DNA of 64,000 nt from CAJCJE01 sp035948315 (GTDB lineage: Bacteria; Actinomycetota; Actinomycetes; Mycobacteriales; Pseudonocardiaceae). Both the position numbers and the translations under genes were made by a program. The stretch is from assembly GCA_035948315.1 (NCBI GenBank), contig DASZJG010000095.1:1-64000 (forward strand), written 5' to 3'. Below the pieces are notes generated by a model that had not been told where the DNA came from, ran no database searches, and was given only the letters and a program-made list of their open reading frames with translations. Below, piece after piece: positions 1 to 10,000 of the stretch. Position 1 is the first letter of the stretch; every line of letters begins with the position of its first letter.

Positions 1-3
1 GCG

Positions 4-41
4 GCCGGCCAGGTCGACCATGAGCGGTCGACCTGGCCGGC
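4..41 (-). terminator. Hairpin terminator after the rhamnosidase gene
   Basis: A perfect 16-bp inverted repeat (arms 4-19 and 26-41, loop ATGAGC at 20-25) begins 16 bases past the stop codon at 57-59 of the minus-strand GH78 gene. There is no clear T tract, as is usual for actinomycete terminators. The symmetric stem could also stop transcription arriving from the left. Confidence 0.75.
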
Positions 42-56
42 ACCCGCCGATCCGGT

Positions 57-3000
57 TCAGGACATGGTCGAGTGGAACCGGTAAGTCCCCGAGCCGACCT
101 GCAGTTGCAGGCAGGAACCCCGCATGCCCGACACGGTCACACCCGGCGCCTTGCCGATCGGCACACCGCTCTCCGTGACCGTCTGGGCGTTGCTGGTCGG
201 GACGCACACCGACGCCTGCGCGCCGACCGGGATCTGCACGGCGAGGTCGAAGTTCGCACCGGAATGGGTCCAGCGTGAACTCACCGGTCCCAGCGGCGTG
301 CTCTCCGAACCCGACGCATTGTTCAGGTTCCCTTCCGGGGACGGATCGATCGCGAGGGTGTGGAAGCCGGGCGACGTGGACTGGATCCCGGCGACACCCC
401 CGAACAGCCAGTCGTCCACCGTGCCCATGAAGGCGTGGTCGCGGGAGCGCGCCGTATTACACGACGAGTCCTCCCACGCCTCCCACATGGTGGTGGCGCC
501 GCACTGCAGGAACCACTGTCCCCAACCGGGCGCGGTCGGGTTGGTGGCGACCTGGTAGGCGAGGTCGGCATGGCCGTACGCGCTGAGCATCGGGAGGATG
601 TACTTCGATCCGTTGGCACCGGTGGCCAGGTGATCGCCCTTCGCCACGACGTCGGCGGCCAGGCCGTCCGCGATGGCCTGCTGGTCACCGTCGGGCGCCA
701 GCCCGAACGCGAGGCCGAACACGTTGCCCGTCTGGTCGTAGGCGGTCGAGGTGATGATTCCGTTGGGCCCGCCGAGGGCGTGCGAGTTCAGGCCGAGCGG
801 ATCGCGGTAGCGGTGCGCCGTGGCGTCGTAGAACTCGTTGTTGACGGCCGTGCGGATCGTCGCCGCGAGCGTCTGGTACCTGGTCGCGTCGGCGGTGTTC
901 CCGATCGCGCCCGCCATCGTGGCCAGATCCTCGGCCTCCCGGTAGAGGAACATGCTGCCCAGCATCTGGCTGGAGGGCGGGTTGGCGTTGCCCGGCACCG
1001 ACCAGTCGCCGAACGTCGTGCCCTGGTAGATGTTGCCGCTCGACGCGATCTGGTTCGCCAGGTCGTTCACGTAGGCGGTCAGATTGTGGTAGTCGCGGCG
1101 GATCATCGCGAGATCGTCGTACTGCTGGAGCGCGTCGTACTCGATCAGGACGAAAGTTCCGCCCCACAGCGGGTCGACGTTGTCGTCACCGGGTGACGCC
1201 GGCACCAGGAAGCCGATGTTGCCGGCCGGATCCTGCGAATCGTCGAAGTTCTGCGTCATGTGGTCGTAGTAGGACTCGGCGTCGAAATTGGCCATCTCCG
1301 ACGTGGCGTAGTCGCCGTTGTCGTTGGTCCAGCCGCCCTTCTCGTAGACCGGAGTGTCGCTGCCGTAGGAGTACTGGTTGTTCAGGATGGTGTTCTTCAT
1401 CGCGACGTGCATCCGGTTGAGCAGGTCGCTCGAACTGCTGAAGTCGCCGGAGGTGGGCAGCGCGGTGTGCACCACGATTCCCTGGGCCGACGCGATAGAC
1501 GGCAACGCGTTGCCGGCCGCGACCGAGACCTGCACGTACCGGTAGCCCTTCCAGCCGTACTTTGGCTCGTACGTCTCGGGGCCGTTGCCTTTGAGGATGT
1601 AGGTGTCGGTCTGGTTGTTGCCGCCCTCACGCTGGACCGATCCGTCCGAGTTGAGGCCCTCGGAGTAGATGACCTGGACCTGCGTGCCGGCGGTGCCCGC
1701 CATCGTGATCCGCGCCCAACCGGACGTCGTGATCCCGAAGTCGTAGACCTTCGACGGCCCACTGGGGTTCTGGATGTTGGTGCCCCAGGGCGCCATGCCG
1801 TACAGGCCCTGCACGTCCGCGGCCGGCCAGGAGGAGTCGTCGAAGCCGGGGGTGTTCCAGCCGGTGGGCGGTGCGGATGGTGTTCCCGGCAGGGCCTTCC
1901 AGGTCCCGTCGGTCACGATCCGCGTCGAATCCAGTTGCGCCGTCGCGATGACCCCGCTGGCATTCGGCAGATTGGCGATGCCCGCGATCGCGATCACGTT
2001 CGTTCCGGGCACCAGTAGGGATTTGATGTCGCTGACTTGGGAATTCTGCCACGAGTTGACGACGGTGCCCGGTGAACCCGACACCAATGTGCCGTTCACG
2101 TAAGCCTGATCACCGTCGTCCCCGTTCACCCGCAGGACCGCGCTCGACAACGACGACGGATTGGTCACGGTGAACGTCTTGCGCAGGTAGATCGTGCCGG
2201 CCGGCGCGGCGTTGGACGAGCCGGTCGTGTTCCAGAGCCAGTTCGCGACCGGAGTCGCGGAGTAGGACGGAACCGGCACGCTCACCCCGGGCAGATCGGT
2301 CACCTTGACCGGATTGACGGTCGCGGTCTTCTCGATCGGCGGGATCAGCTGCGCCCGCAGCACGCCGGCAGGACCGGTCACGACGCGAACACCGGTGCCC
2401 CAGGGCGCCATGCCGTACGGACCCTGGACGTCCGCGGCAGGCCAGGAGGAGTCGTCGAAGCCGGCCGTGCTCCAGCCGGCGGGCGGCGACGCAGGCGTCC
2501 CGGGAAGGGCCTTCCAGGTCCCGTCCGTCACGATCCGCGTCGAATCCAACTGCGCCGTCGCGATGACCCCGCTGGCATTCGGCAGATTGGCGATGCCCGC
2601 GATCGCGATCACGTTCGTGCCGGGCACCAGCAGCGACTTGATGTCGCTGACCTGCGAGAGCTGCCACGAATTGGCGACCGTGCCCGGCGAACCCGACACC
2701 AGCGTGCCGTTCACATAAGCCTGATCGCCATCATCGCCGTTCACGCGCAACAGCGCGCTCGACAACGACGAAGGATCGGTTACGGTGAACGTCTTGCGCA
2801 GATAGATCGTGCCGGCCGGTGCGGCGATGGACGAGCCGGTCGTGTTCCAGAGCCAGTTCGCGACCGGCGTTCCCGCGTAGGACGGAACCGGTGCGTTCGC
2901 GTCGGGCAGCACCACGTCGCCGGCCCACCCGCTGTCGTTGTAGCCGGTTTGCGTCCACCCCGCCTTTGCCAGCCGGGCGTCGTAGGTCTCGACGTCGGGT

Positions 3001-3920
3001 GCGTTGGCGGTCGTGGGGCCCGTCGCGACCTTCCAGGACGCGTCGCTGACCACGCGGGTCGCCTTGCCGGTGGTGTCCCATACCTCGAGTTCGAGCTTCA
3101 GCGTGGGCTGGGTCGGCTGCCATGCCTCGCCGCTGGAGGGATAGTCGTCCGCGCCGCCCGAGTAGAAGCCGTTGCCCAGACTCACCGCGATCGCATTGGC
3201 GCCACCGCGCATCAGCTGCGTGACGTCGTACGTTGAATAGTCCACGGTCTTGTCATAGGCGGTGAAGGCGGAGTCGAGGACGTGATCGCTGGTTGGCCGC
3301 CCGTTGATGGACACGTACGGGTAGCTCAGGCCGGCGATGTAGAGGCGCGCGCGGGAGATCGGCTGACTGCCCAGCGCGAAGTCTTTGCGCAACAGCAATT
3401 CGGGCCCGACCATCGACGCCGGGCTCGCGATCCAGTTGCCCTGGAACTGGCCGGGATCGAGGAACGCGGTCTCGAACCACGCGTCCGCACCGCTCCACGG
3501 GGAAGCCTGGCCGCTGCCGTCCCACACCCGGACCTGCCAGTGGTACCGGGTCTGGGACGCGAGCGCGGGTCCCCCGTAGGGGACATCGAAGGACTGGCCG
3601 GACCGCACCACACTCGAGTCCCATACCAGGCCGTGGCCGCTTTGCAGACTGCCTTGGTTGGTGGCGACGCGGATTTCGTATGCACTCTGGGAAATCCCTC
3701 GCCCGCTTGAGCTGATGACCCAGCCGAGGAGCGGGTGGCTGGTGTCGATGCCGAGCGGATCGGCCAGGTGCTGGGTGGTGAGCGAGCCGACCTGGAGATT
3801 GGCCGGATCGGCGACCGCGGCGGGAGGAGTGGGCAGCAACACGAACAGAGCCAGTGCGAGCACGCCCGCGACACCGGAGCGCAGCCGGCGTAACTGTTTC
3901 CGTACGAAGGATGATCTCAT
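57..3920 (-). CDS. Secreted alpha-L-rhamnosidase, GH78 family
   Basis: Predicted to hydrolyse terminal alpha-L-rhamnose from plant polysaccharides or glycosides outside the cell. From the ATG at 3920 it is 1287 residues, with a signal peptide (RKQLRRLR, then a hydrophobic core and an Ala-rich cleavage region). An upstream in-frame ATG at 3980 would place about 20 non-signal residues ahead of it. The N-terminal region matches the GH78 beta-sandwich start (LADPLGIDTSHPLLGW). The C-terminal third carries (alpha/alpha)6-barrel motifs such as YEKGGWTNDNGDY and TMWEAWEDSS. It is longer than usual because a jelly-roll-like module of about 166 residues occurs twice, at roughly residues 342-508 and 547-713, nearly identical in protein and DNA. 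It lies upstream of nothing on its strand and is followed by a hairpin. A LacI-type operator-like site lies about 245 bp upstream. Exact substrate is not determined. Confidence 0.93.
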   Translation of the reverse strand: MRSSFVRKQLRRLRSGVAGVLALALFVLLPTPPAAVADPANLQVGSLTTQHLADPLGIDTSHPLLGWVISSSGRGISQSAYEIRVATNQGSLQSGHGLVWDSSVVRSGQSFDVPYGGPALASQTRYHWQVRVWDGSGQASPWSGADAWFETAFLDPGQFQGNWIASPASMVGPELLLRKDFALGSQPISRARLYIAGLSYPYVSINGRPTSDHVLDSAFTAYDKTVDYSTYDVTQLMRGGANAIAVSLGNGFYSGGADDYPSSGEAWQPTQPTLKLELEVWDTTGKATRVVSDASWKVATGPTTANAPDVETYDARLAKAGWTQTGYNDSGWAGDVVLPDANAPVPSYAGTPVANWLWNTTGSSIAAPAGTIYLRKTFTVTDPSSLSSALLRVNGDDGDQAYVNGTLVSGSPGTVANSWQLSQVSDIKSLLVPGTNVIAIAGIANLPNASGVIATAQLDSTRIVTDGTWKALPGTPASPPAGWSTAGFDDSSWPAADVQGPYGMAPWGTGVRVVTGPAGVLRAQLIPPIEKTATVNPVKVTDLPGVSVPVPSYSATPVANWLWNTTGSSNAAPAGTIYLRKTFTVTNPSSLSSAVLRVNGDDGDQAYVNGTLVSGSPGTVVNSWQNSQVSDIKSLLVPGTNVIAIAGIANLPNASGVIATAQLDSTRIVTDGTWKALPGTPSAPPTGWNTPGFDDSSWPAADVQGLYGMAPWGTNIQNPSGPSKVYDFGITTSGWARITMAGTAGTQVQVIYSEGLNSDGSVQREGGNNQTDTYILKGNGPETYEPKYGWKGYRYVQVSVAAGNALPSIASAQGIVVHTALPTSGDFSSSSDLLNRMHVAMKNTILNNQYSYGSDTPVYEKGGWTNDNGDYATSEMANFDAESYYDHMTQNFDDSQDPAGNIGFLVPASPGDDNVDPLWGGTFVLIEYDALQQYDDLAMIRRDYHNLTAYVNDLANQIASSGNIYQGTTFGDWSVPGNANPPSSQMLGSMFLYREAEDLATMAGAIGNTADATRYQTLAATIRTAVNNEFYDATAHRYRDPLGLNSHALGGPNGIITSTAYDQTGNVFGLAFGLAPDGDQQAIADGLAADVVAKGDHLATGANGSKYILPMLSAYGHADLAYQVATNPTAPGWGQWFLQCGATTMWEAWEDSSCNTARSRDHAFMGTVDDWLFGGVAGIQSTSPGFHTLAIDPSPEGNLNNASGSESTPLGPVSSRWTHSGANFDLAVQIPVGAQASVCVPTSNAQTVTESGVPIGKAPGVTVSGMRGSCLQLQVGSGTYRFHSTMS
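1780..2278 (-). repeat. Internal duplication in rhamnosidase gene, downstream copy
   Basis: This stretch is nearly identical to 2395-2893 at an offset of 615 bp in the same frame. It encodes the second copy of a module with the signature residues ANWLWNTTGSS, VNGDDGDQAYVNGTL and SDIKSLLVPGTNVIAIAG. The high DNA identity suggests a recent tandem duplication or continuing gene conversion. Confidence 0.9.
2395..2893 (-). repeat. Internal duplication in rhamnosidase gene, upstream copy
   Basis: This is the partner of 1780-2278 and encodes the first copy (about residues 342-508). The module resembles a galactose-binding-like beta-sandwich with a conserved GDDGDQAYVNG turn. The two copies are separated by about 115 bp encoding a linker of normal GH78 N-domain sequence. 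Confidence 0.9.
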
Positions 3921-4290
3921 GAGGACTCCAAGGCGGTGTCGAATGGGGCATCGACAAGAGGATTGGCCGGAGTCGGCCACGCCGCCACTGAGCGGGGACG
4001 CGGATATGGTGCGCCAACGCAGGCCCGAGCTATCGCTCCACTGTGGACAATGGTCTGCGCGTGTTCAGCGCGGCCTCCATCGTCCCGGCGCCGTGGGAGC
4101 GTGAACGGCGCGACGGTGACCTCGTACCTCCAGGGCGCTCGACTCCATTGTCAAGACCTCGCATTTGAAACGATTCATTCCGTCGCGTCTGAGCGTACCA
4201 GGAGGGTTCGGCTCACCGCCAGAGGTGAGGACGATCGCTCGGGCGAGTCCTTGGCTGGCTTGGGGTTTCGCTTCAGCGCGGAGCGGCAGG
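3921..4290. other. Intergenic region upstream of the rhamnosidase gene
   Basis: This 370-bp gap lies between the GH78 start and the stop of the SGNH gene, both on the minus strand. No convincing gene is seen. On the minus strand it holds a TTGACA hexamer (plus-strand 4149-4154) and, just upstream, a near-palindrome TGAAACGATTCA at 4166-4177. It is therefore the likely promoter region of the rhamnosidase gene, with a long leader of about 200 bases if TTGACA is the -35 element. Confidence 0.5.
4166..4177. promoter_or_regulatory. Candidate LacI-family operator
   Basis: TGAAACGATTCA is a near-symmetric site with TGAA and TTCA ends around a central CG, the form bound by many LacI-family sugar repressors. 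It sits next to a minus-strand TTGACA (4149-4154) upstream of the rhamnosidase gene. No LacI gene is adjacent, so a repressor elsewhere is inferred. The LacI gene at 54154 has a different putative operator. Confidence 0.4.
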
Positions 4291-5538
4291 TCAGGACGGG
4301 CAGCCCAGTGCGTTCAGGTTCACGGTGTCGGCCATGGCGGCGTAGCCGGCGTCGTTGGGGTGCAGGTGGTCGCCGGAGTCGTAGGCGGGCAGGAACCGGT
4401 CCGGATTGGCCGGGTCGCGCAGCTGGGCGTCGAAGTCGATCACGCCGTCGAACGCGCGGCTGGTGCGGATCCAGGCGTTGAGCGCCTGGCGGACGGTGTC
4501 CTTCTGCGGGCTGAAGTAGCCGGCGCCCGCGAAGGGCAGCAGCGTGCCGCCGAGAATGCGCAGGCCGTCCGCGTGCGCTCGGGCGATGATCTGCTCGTCG
4601 GCCGCGATCAGCTGCGTGGCCGACGTGGCCAGGCCATTGCCGATGTCGTTGATGCCTTCCAGGAAGACGACCGTGTGCGCGCCGGGCTGGGCGAGCACAT
4701 CGCGGTCGAAGCGGGCCTGCGCGTTGACGCCCGCGCCGTCCGCGGTGATCTCGTTGCCGGAGATGCCCTCGTTGGCCACCGCGGCCTGCAACGCAGTCGG
4801 CTGGCGGAGCAGCCGGGCGGCCAGATCGTCGGGCCAGCGGCGGTTCGCGCCGGGGGTCGACTGGTATCCGTCGGTGATCGAGTCGCCGAAGGTGATGATG
4901 TCGCCGCAGCGTTCGGGCGAGTCGACCAGGATCGCGTCGACGAAGAACCAGCTGCCGATCGTGTAGACGTAACTGCTCGCGGACTCGGCGGACGCGGTGT
5001 CGCCATCGGCGTAGTAGTTCTCCTGCTGAGCGTCCGAATGGCCGGTGACCTCACCGGTCGGGCCCGCGATGTGCACGCTCACCGCGAGGTTGGTCTGGGC
5101 TGGGACGGTGACCGGTAACGGGTCGCTGAGCGCCTCCGCCCCCTTGGGGATGGTCACGGAGTCCGCGCCGCCGAAGGTCACCTCGTGGTTGGAGCCGGGG
5201 ACCAGCGCGGCGCCCGAGGACTGTTTGCCCAGGTAGACCGCGTCGAAGGTGATCGGGACGGTGCCGAAGGCGTTGGACAGCCGCACACGCACGCCACTGC
5301 CGCTGATCGAGGTGTGCACGATGTCGCGCACGGTCTTGTCCGTGTAGGGGCCACCGAGATCGGTCGCGGAGGCCGTCCAGGTTTCGGCTACGCCGGTTGA
5401 CGCGGCGGGTGGGCGCTGGGCGGCCACGGCTGCTCGGGTGGTGTTGTCGTGGTGGGTCACCACTGCCGCGGCGAGGACCGCGACCACGGCGGTCGCGGCC
5501 AGGGCGGCGGTGAGGTTGGGTTTGGGCACGGCGTTCAC
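4291..5538 (-). CDS. Secreted SGNH/GDSL-family hydrolase (esterase)
   Basis: A 415-residue protein with an N-terminal hydrophobic segment (about residues 10-27) consistent with a signal peptide or anchor. Block I (FGDSITDG, near residue 217) carries the nucleophilic Ser. The C-terminal block V (GDHLHPNDAGY, near residue 390) carries the Asp-His pair. FLEGINDIG matches the block with the conserved Asn. An N-terminal beta-domain of about 150 residues precedes the catalytic domain, as in carbohydrate esterases of this superfamily. It lies between the rhamnosidase and the GH130-like gene and follows the latter by 19 bp, so probably in one transcript. Deacetylation of a plant polysaccharide is the reasonable guess. 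Lipase or other ester substrates cannot be excluded. Confidence 0.88.
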   Translation of the reverse strand: MNAVPKPNLTAALAATAVVAVLAAAVVTHHDNTTRAAVAAQRPPAASTGVAETWTASATDLGGPYTDKTVRDIVHTSISGSGVRVRLSNAFGTVPITFDAVYLGKQSSGAALVPGSNHEVTFGGADSVTIPKGAEALSDPLPVTVPAQTNLAVSVHIAGPTGEVTGHSDAQQENYYADGDTASAESASSYVYTIGSWFFVDAILVDSPERCGDIITFGDSITDGYQSTPGANRRWPDDLAARLLRQPTALQAAVANEGISGNEITADGAGVNAQARFDRDVLAQPGAHTVVFLEGINDIGNGLATSATQLIAADEQIIARAHADGLRILGGTLLPFAGAGYFSPQKDTVRQALNAWIRTSRAFDGVIDFDAQLRDPANPDRFLPAYDSGDHLHPNDAGYAAMADTVNLNALGCPS

Positions 5539-5557
5539 TCCCCAGGTCGCTGGATGG

Positions 5558-6577
5558 TCAGGTCAGGGTGGCGAGGGCGACGACCGTGTCCGCCGCGCCG
5601 TAGTAGAGCTGCCACGTGCCGCGGTGGAACACCAGACCTTCGGTGAAGATCGTGTTCGGCACCTGACCCGACGTTTCGTACGAGGTCTGCGGCGTCAGGT
5701 AGGGCTGGGTCATCCTCGCCAGGCACGTCGTGGGCGCGGCCGGGTCGATGATCGCCTGGCCGGGGGAATAGCGCAGGGCGGAGCCGTAGGGTTGCGCGGC
5801 ATTGTGCAGCAGGACGATGCGGCCGTCCGCGTTGAACACCGGTGGCGGTCCGGCCTCGACCAGGGTCGAGGTGAAGTCGTTGCTCTCCTGCGGGACGACC
5901 GGTGTGGTCGACGGCGTCCACGTCAACAGGTCGGGCGAGGTGGCGGGGAAGATGCCGTTGTCACCGAAATACATGTAGTACTGGCCGTTGATCGGGGTGG
6001 TCAGGATCGCGCCGGACTTCGACCACGGCTTCGTGTTGCCCGGCGTGACGAAGTCGGCGAACATCGGCCCGTGTTTGGTCCAGTTCGCCAGATCGGTCGA
6101 GGTGGCCAGGCTCAGCCGGGCGCTGCTGCCGTCGTACGCGGTGTAGGTGAGGTAGTAGGTCGGCCCGACCTGGACGACGCGCGGATCCTCGCAGCCATGA
6201 CTGTCTATTGTGGAGTCTGGTTCGATGACCGGTTCGGCGAGGCGCTGGAAGTGCACTCCGTCGCTGCTCCAGGCAAGGCCGATGCGCGAGACCAGGTCAC
6301 TGCCCTGCGCCCGGTACAACAGATAGATCTGCCCGTTCCGGACGATCGCGGCGGGGTTGAACACGTATCGGGATTCCCAGGAATGACTGGGATCGGCGGT
6401 CAGCACGGGGTTGCGTGGACTGCGTAACCAGGGGCCGACCGGGAACGAGCCGCTGAAACCGGGCTGCTGGTTCGACATGCCGGCCGCGTCCGCTGGGGAT
6501 GTCAGCAGGTCGGCGCCGACCAGTCCCAGCATTCCACCGGTCCCAGCGACGAATGTCCGCCGGTCGATCCGACTCAT
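5558..6577 (-). CDS. Tat-exported GH130-like glycoside hydrolase/phosphorylase
   Basis: A 339-residue protein. The ATG at 6577 is chosen because GGAGGTG lies 3 bases upstream and because it yields a twin-arginine signal (RIDRRTFVAG) followed by a hydrophobic stretch ending in Ala-rich sequence. The fold is a five-bladed propeller: the blocks FNPAAIVRNGQIYLLYRA, SRIGLAWSSDGVHF, CEDPRVV and YYLTYTAYDG match the GH130 family, where the Asp of EDPR is catalytic. Known GH130 members are beta-mannoside phosphorylases or beta-1,2-mannosidases. Export by Tat favours hydrolysis over intracellular phosphorolysis, but this is inferred. It begins the minus-strand run with the SGNH and rhamnosidase genes. 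Confidence 0.82.
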   Translation of the reverse strand: MSRIDRRTFVAGTGGMLGLVGADLLTSPADAAGMSNQQPGFSGSFPVGPWLRSPRNPVLTADPSHSWESRYVFNPAAIVRNGQIYLLYRAQGSDLVSRIGLAWSSDGVHFQRLAEPVIEPDSTIDSHGCEDPRVVQVGPTYYLTYTAYDGSSARLSLATSTDLANWTKHGPMFADFVTPGNTKPWSKSGAILTTPINGQYYMYFGDNGIFPATSPDLLTWTPSTTPVVPQESNDFTSTLVEAGPPPVFNADGRIVLLHNAAQPYGSALRYSPGQAIIDPAAPTTCLARMTQPYLTPQTSYETSGQVPNTIFTEGLVFHRGTWQLYYGAADTVVALATLT

Positions 6578-7054
6578 CTGCACCTCCGAATGATTCATCG
6601 CCGACAACGGGTCAGCCCTCGATGCTGCCCACGGCTTCGCCGCATGGTCAACCGTTGCGCCCGAACCTGGCCGAAACCAGACACGACGCACATAACCGGT
6701 TCAGTGAGCTTCTCGCGCAGGAACGAACCGGCCACGTCTCCCTCTGGTTTGTCCTATCGGGACTGGGTGTCGGCAGGGCGCAGGCTGGCATCCGTTCGGC
6801 CGCGGCAGGCGCTGCCGAGGGTCTGGACGGCACCTGACGTACTCCACAGAAGACTCGATATCCGCAGATGCGGACATTTGACCTGCGGATTAATCGCGGA
6901 TGCGTATATATGGGGGAACTTTCGCCGCGGAACTTGTCGGCGGGTGCGCTCACCGGTTTAGGTGGCACCGCTCGCGCTGACGTGCGTGGGGGCGATGCGG
7001 TGTCGCCGTTGCACCGCAGTGCCGAACCCGACCGCGTTCGAGAGGTAGACCGTC
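6578..7054. other. Divergent intergenic region
   Basis: This 477-bp gap separates the minus-strand GH130-like gene from the plus-strand glycine-rich protein gene. I see no gene in it. A less GC-rich patch at about 6841-6930 holds the palindrome TCCGCAGATGCGGA (6861-6874), a TTGACC hexamer just after it, and a TATATAT stretch at 6905-6911. These are plausible promoter and operator elements for the plus-strand gene, although the TTGACC to TATATA spacing (21) is longer than the usual 16-19. Confidence 0.45.
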
Positions 7055-10000
7055 GTGAAGCGAAATCCTCGAGTCCTTCCGCTGCTGGGTGTCGTGCTGA
7101 GTGGCGGTCTCATCGTCTCCGTGCTGACGGCGGTGACGCTGTCCTCGTCGAGCACGGCGGCCACGGTCAGCGATCCCTGCGGTGTGTCAGGCGTGTTGTC
7201 CGGGTCGACCTGCACCTATGACCGGATGGGGTCGGACACGTTCACCCTGCCGGACGGCGTGAACTCGGTGCAGGTCATCGTCACCGGCGCGCAGGGCGGG
7301 CACTACTACCTCGCCGGCGATGCCGCGCATGGCGGTTCGCCGACCGGGGACATCACCGGCCGCGCGGGCGGTGGTGGCGGCCAGGCGTCCGGGATCTTGT
7401 CGAGTCTGGCCGCGGGTGCGGTGTTCCAGGTCGACGTCGCCGGACGCGGTGTCGACGGCACCGCCGCGTCGCGTTCGGGCGGAAAGAACAACGGGCCTAC
7501 CGGTGGGCAGGGCGCCCTGGGCGGCTTCGGTGGATCGAATGGCGGCGTCGCGGGCGGACCGGGCGACGCCCCCGGCGGCAACGGCGGGACCGCGAACAAC
7601 AACGGCGGAAACGGTGCGGGCGGCGGCGGTTCGTCGGATGTTCGCTTCGCTGTCAACGGTTGTTCAGCGTTGACCTGTGCGCTGTCCGATCGGGTGCTCG
7701 TCGGCGCCGGTGGTGGCGGCGGCGGAGGCACCGGCGGGCAGGGCAACGCGCTGGGTGGCGCGGGCGGCGACGGCGGCGGTGCGTCCGGGGCCGATGCCGG
7801 GTCGGTCGTGGACGGCGGAAACCCTGGCCTGCCAGGCCATGGCGGCAGCGCGACCGCGGGCGGTGGCGCCGGACTGAACTCGTGTCGGCACGGTGGTGGC
7901 AATCCGCCTGCCGGTGATCCGGCGACCGATCCGCGCTGTGGTCACGACGGCACGAACGGCGCGGCCGGGACGGCCGGCGTCGGCGGCGACGGAAACCAGC
8001 CCTGCACGGGCACCCTGACGCCGCCGTGCGGCGGGTCGAGCCCGATCGCGGGCGGTGGCGCGGGCGGTGGCGCCGGTGGCGGCTACTTCGGTGGCGGTGG
8101 CGGATCCGGTGGTGGCGGCACGTTCAGCGGTGGTGGCGGCTCGGGTGGTGGCGGTGGCGGCGGGAGTTCGTTCGCGGCCTCCTCGGTGTCCTCGCCGGTG
8201 CTGACCGCCGGAGCCAACACCGGATCCGTCAACAACGGCGACGGCGAGGTCTTCATCAACTGGGGAACGCCGGTCACGACACCGCCCACGACGACCCCGA
8301 CTCCGCCGCCCACAACGAATCCGACCACGCCGCCGACCACCACCCCGACCGGGCCGCCGCCTCCGGTCCGGCGCCCGAGGCCGGCCACCGCGTACGTGAT
8401 CAACAACGGCAGCGACACGGTGACCCCGATCGATCTGCACGACAACCGGGCCGGTGCGCCGATCCAGGTGGGCAACGCGCCCCGCGCGCTCGCGATCACC
8501 CCCGACCAGCGCACCGTCTACGTGACCAACCGCGCGGACGACACCGTGACGCCGATCGACGTGCGGTCCAGCACGCCGGGCAAGCCGATCCCGGTCGGCC
8601 AGTTCCCGTTCGGCATCGCCGTGACCCACAACGGGCGCATGGCGTACGTGGTGGACAACCTCAGCCGCGACGTGACCCCGATCAACCTGGTCACCAACAC
8701 TCCCGGTCCGCGGATTCCGGTCGGGGCCGACCCGCACGGCGTCGTGTTCACGCCCAACGACCGGACCGCGTACGTCGTCAACGCCGCGAGCAACACGGTG
8801 ACCCCGATCAACGTGGCGACCGGTACGCCCGGCACGCCCATCCCGGCCGGCAACAATCCACAGTGGATCGTGATGACGCCGAACGGGCGAACCATCTATG
8901 TCACCAACAACGCCAACGCGGGCAGCGCCACCATCACGCGGATCAACGTGGCCACCAACACCGAACAACCGCCGATCCACGTCAGCGATCGGCCGGTCGG
9001 CATCTCGATCACGCCCGACGGCCGGACCCTGTACGTGACCAACCAGCGGGACAACGTGGTGACCCCGATCGACGTGGCCACCAACACGCCCGGCACGCCC
9101 ATTCCCGCCGGAGGCGCTGATCCGTTCGCGATCGCGGTGACGCCGGACGGTGTCGCCGCGTACTCGGCCAACCGGGACAGCAACACGGTGACCCCGATCG
9201 ACCTGGGCACCGGCACCGTGGGCGCGCCGATTCCGGTCGGTCCTCGGCCGGAGGGAATCCTGATCACGCCGGCACATCCGCACCTGCGCCCGCCGCCCCC
9301 GCCCGGCGTGTGCGGTCGGACCGGCGTGCAGTCCGGCACCACGTGCACGTACAAGGCGGTCGGCTCGGACACGTTCACCCCGCCCGCCGGCGTGGATTCG
9401 GTCACGATCACGGTCACCGGCGCCCAGGGCGGCCACTACTTCATCGCGGGCGATGCCGCGCACGGCGGCTCCCCGGCTGGTGACCTCACCGGCCGTCCCG
9501 GTGGCAGCGGCGGCCAGGCGTCCGGGACGCTGACCGGGCTCAAACACCATGCGGTCCTTCAGGTCGACGTGGCCGGCCATGGCGTGAACGGCACGGCGGC
9601 ATCGCGCTCAGGCGGGATGAGCAACGGGCCGTCCGGCGGTTCCGGCGCGCTCGGCGGATTCGGTGGGTCCAACGGCGGCGTGCCGGGTGCGGCGGGCGAC
9701 GCCGCCGGCGCCAACGGTGGGACCGCGGCGGGCAACGGCGGCAACGGCTCGGGCGGTGGCGGTTCCTCCGACGTGCGACTCGCCAGGAGGGGCTGCGCGG
9801 ACCTCAGATGCGCTCTGTCGACCAGGATCCTGGTCGGCGCTGGTGGTGGCGGCGACGGTGGCGGCGGCGGGCAGGGCGGCGCGCTCGGCGGCGCTGGCGG
9901 TGACGGTGGCGGCCTGACCGGTGTCAACGGCGGAACGCAGGTGGACGGCGGAAACGCGGGCGTGTCCGGCACCGGCGCAACGCAGACCGCGGGCGGCACC

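Noticed and set aside
7664..9580. Minus-strand frame of 638 codons over the glycine-rich protein gene
   Set aside because: Antisense shadow of GGC/GGT repeats. Low-complexity composition and no start signal.
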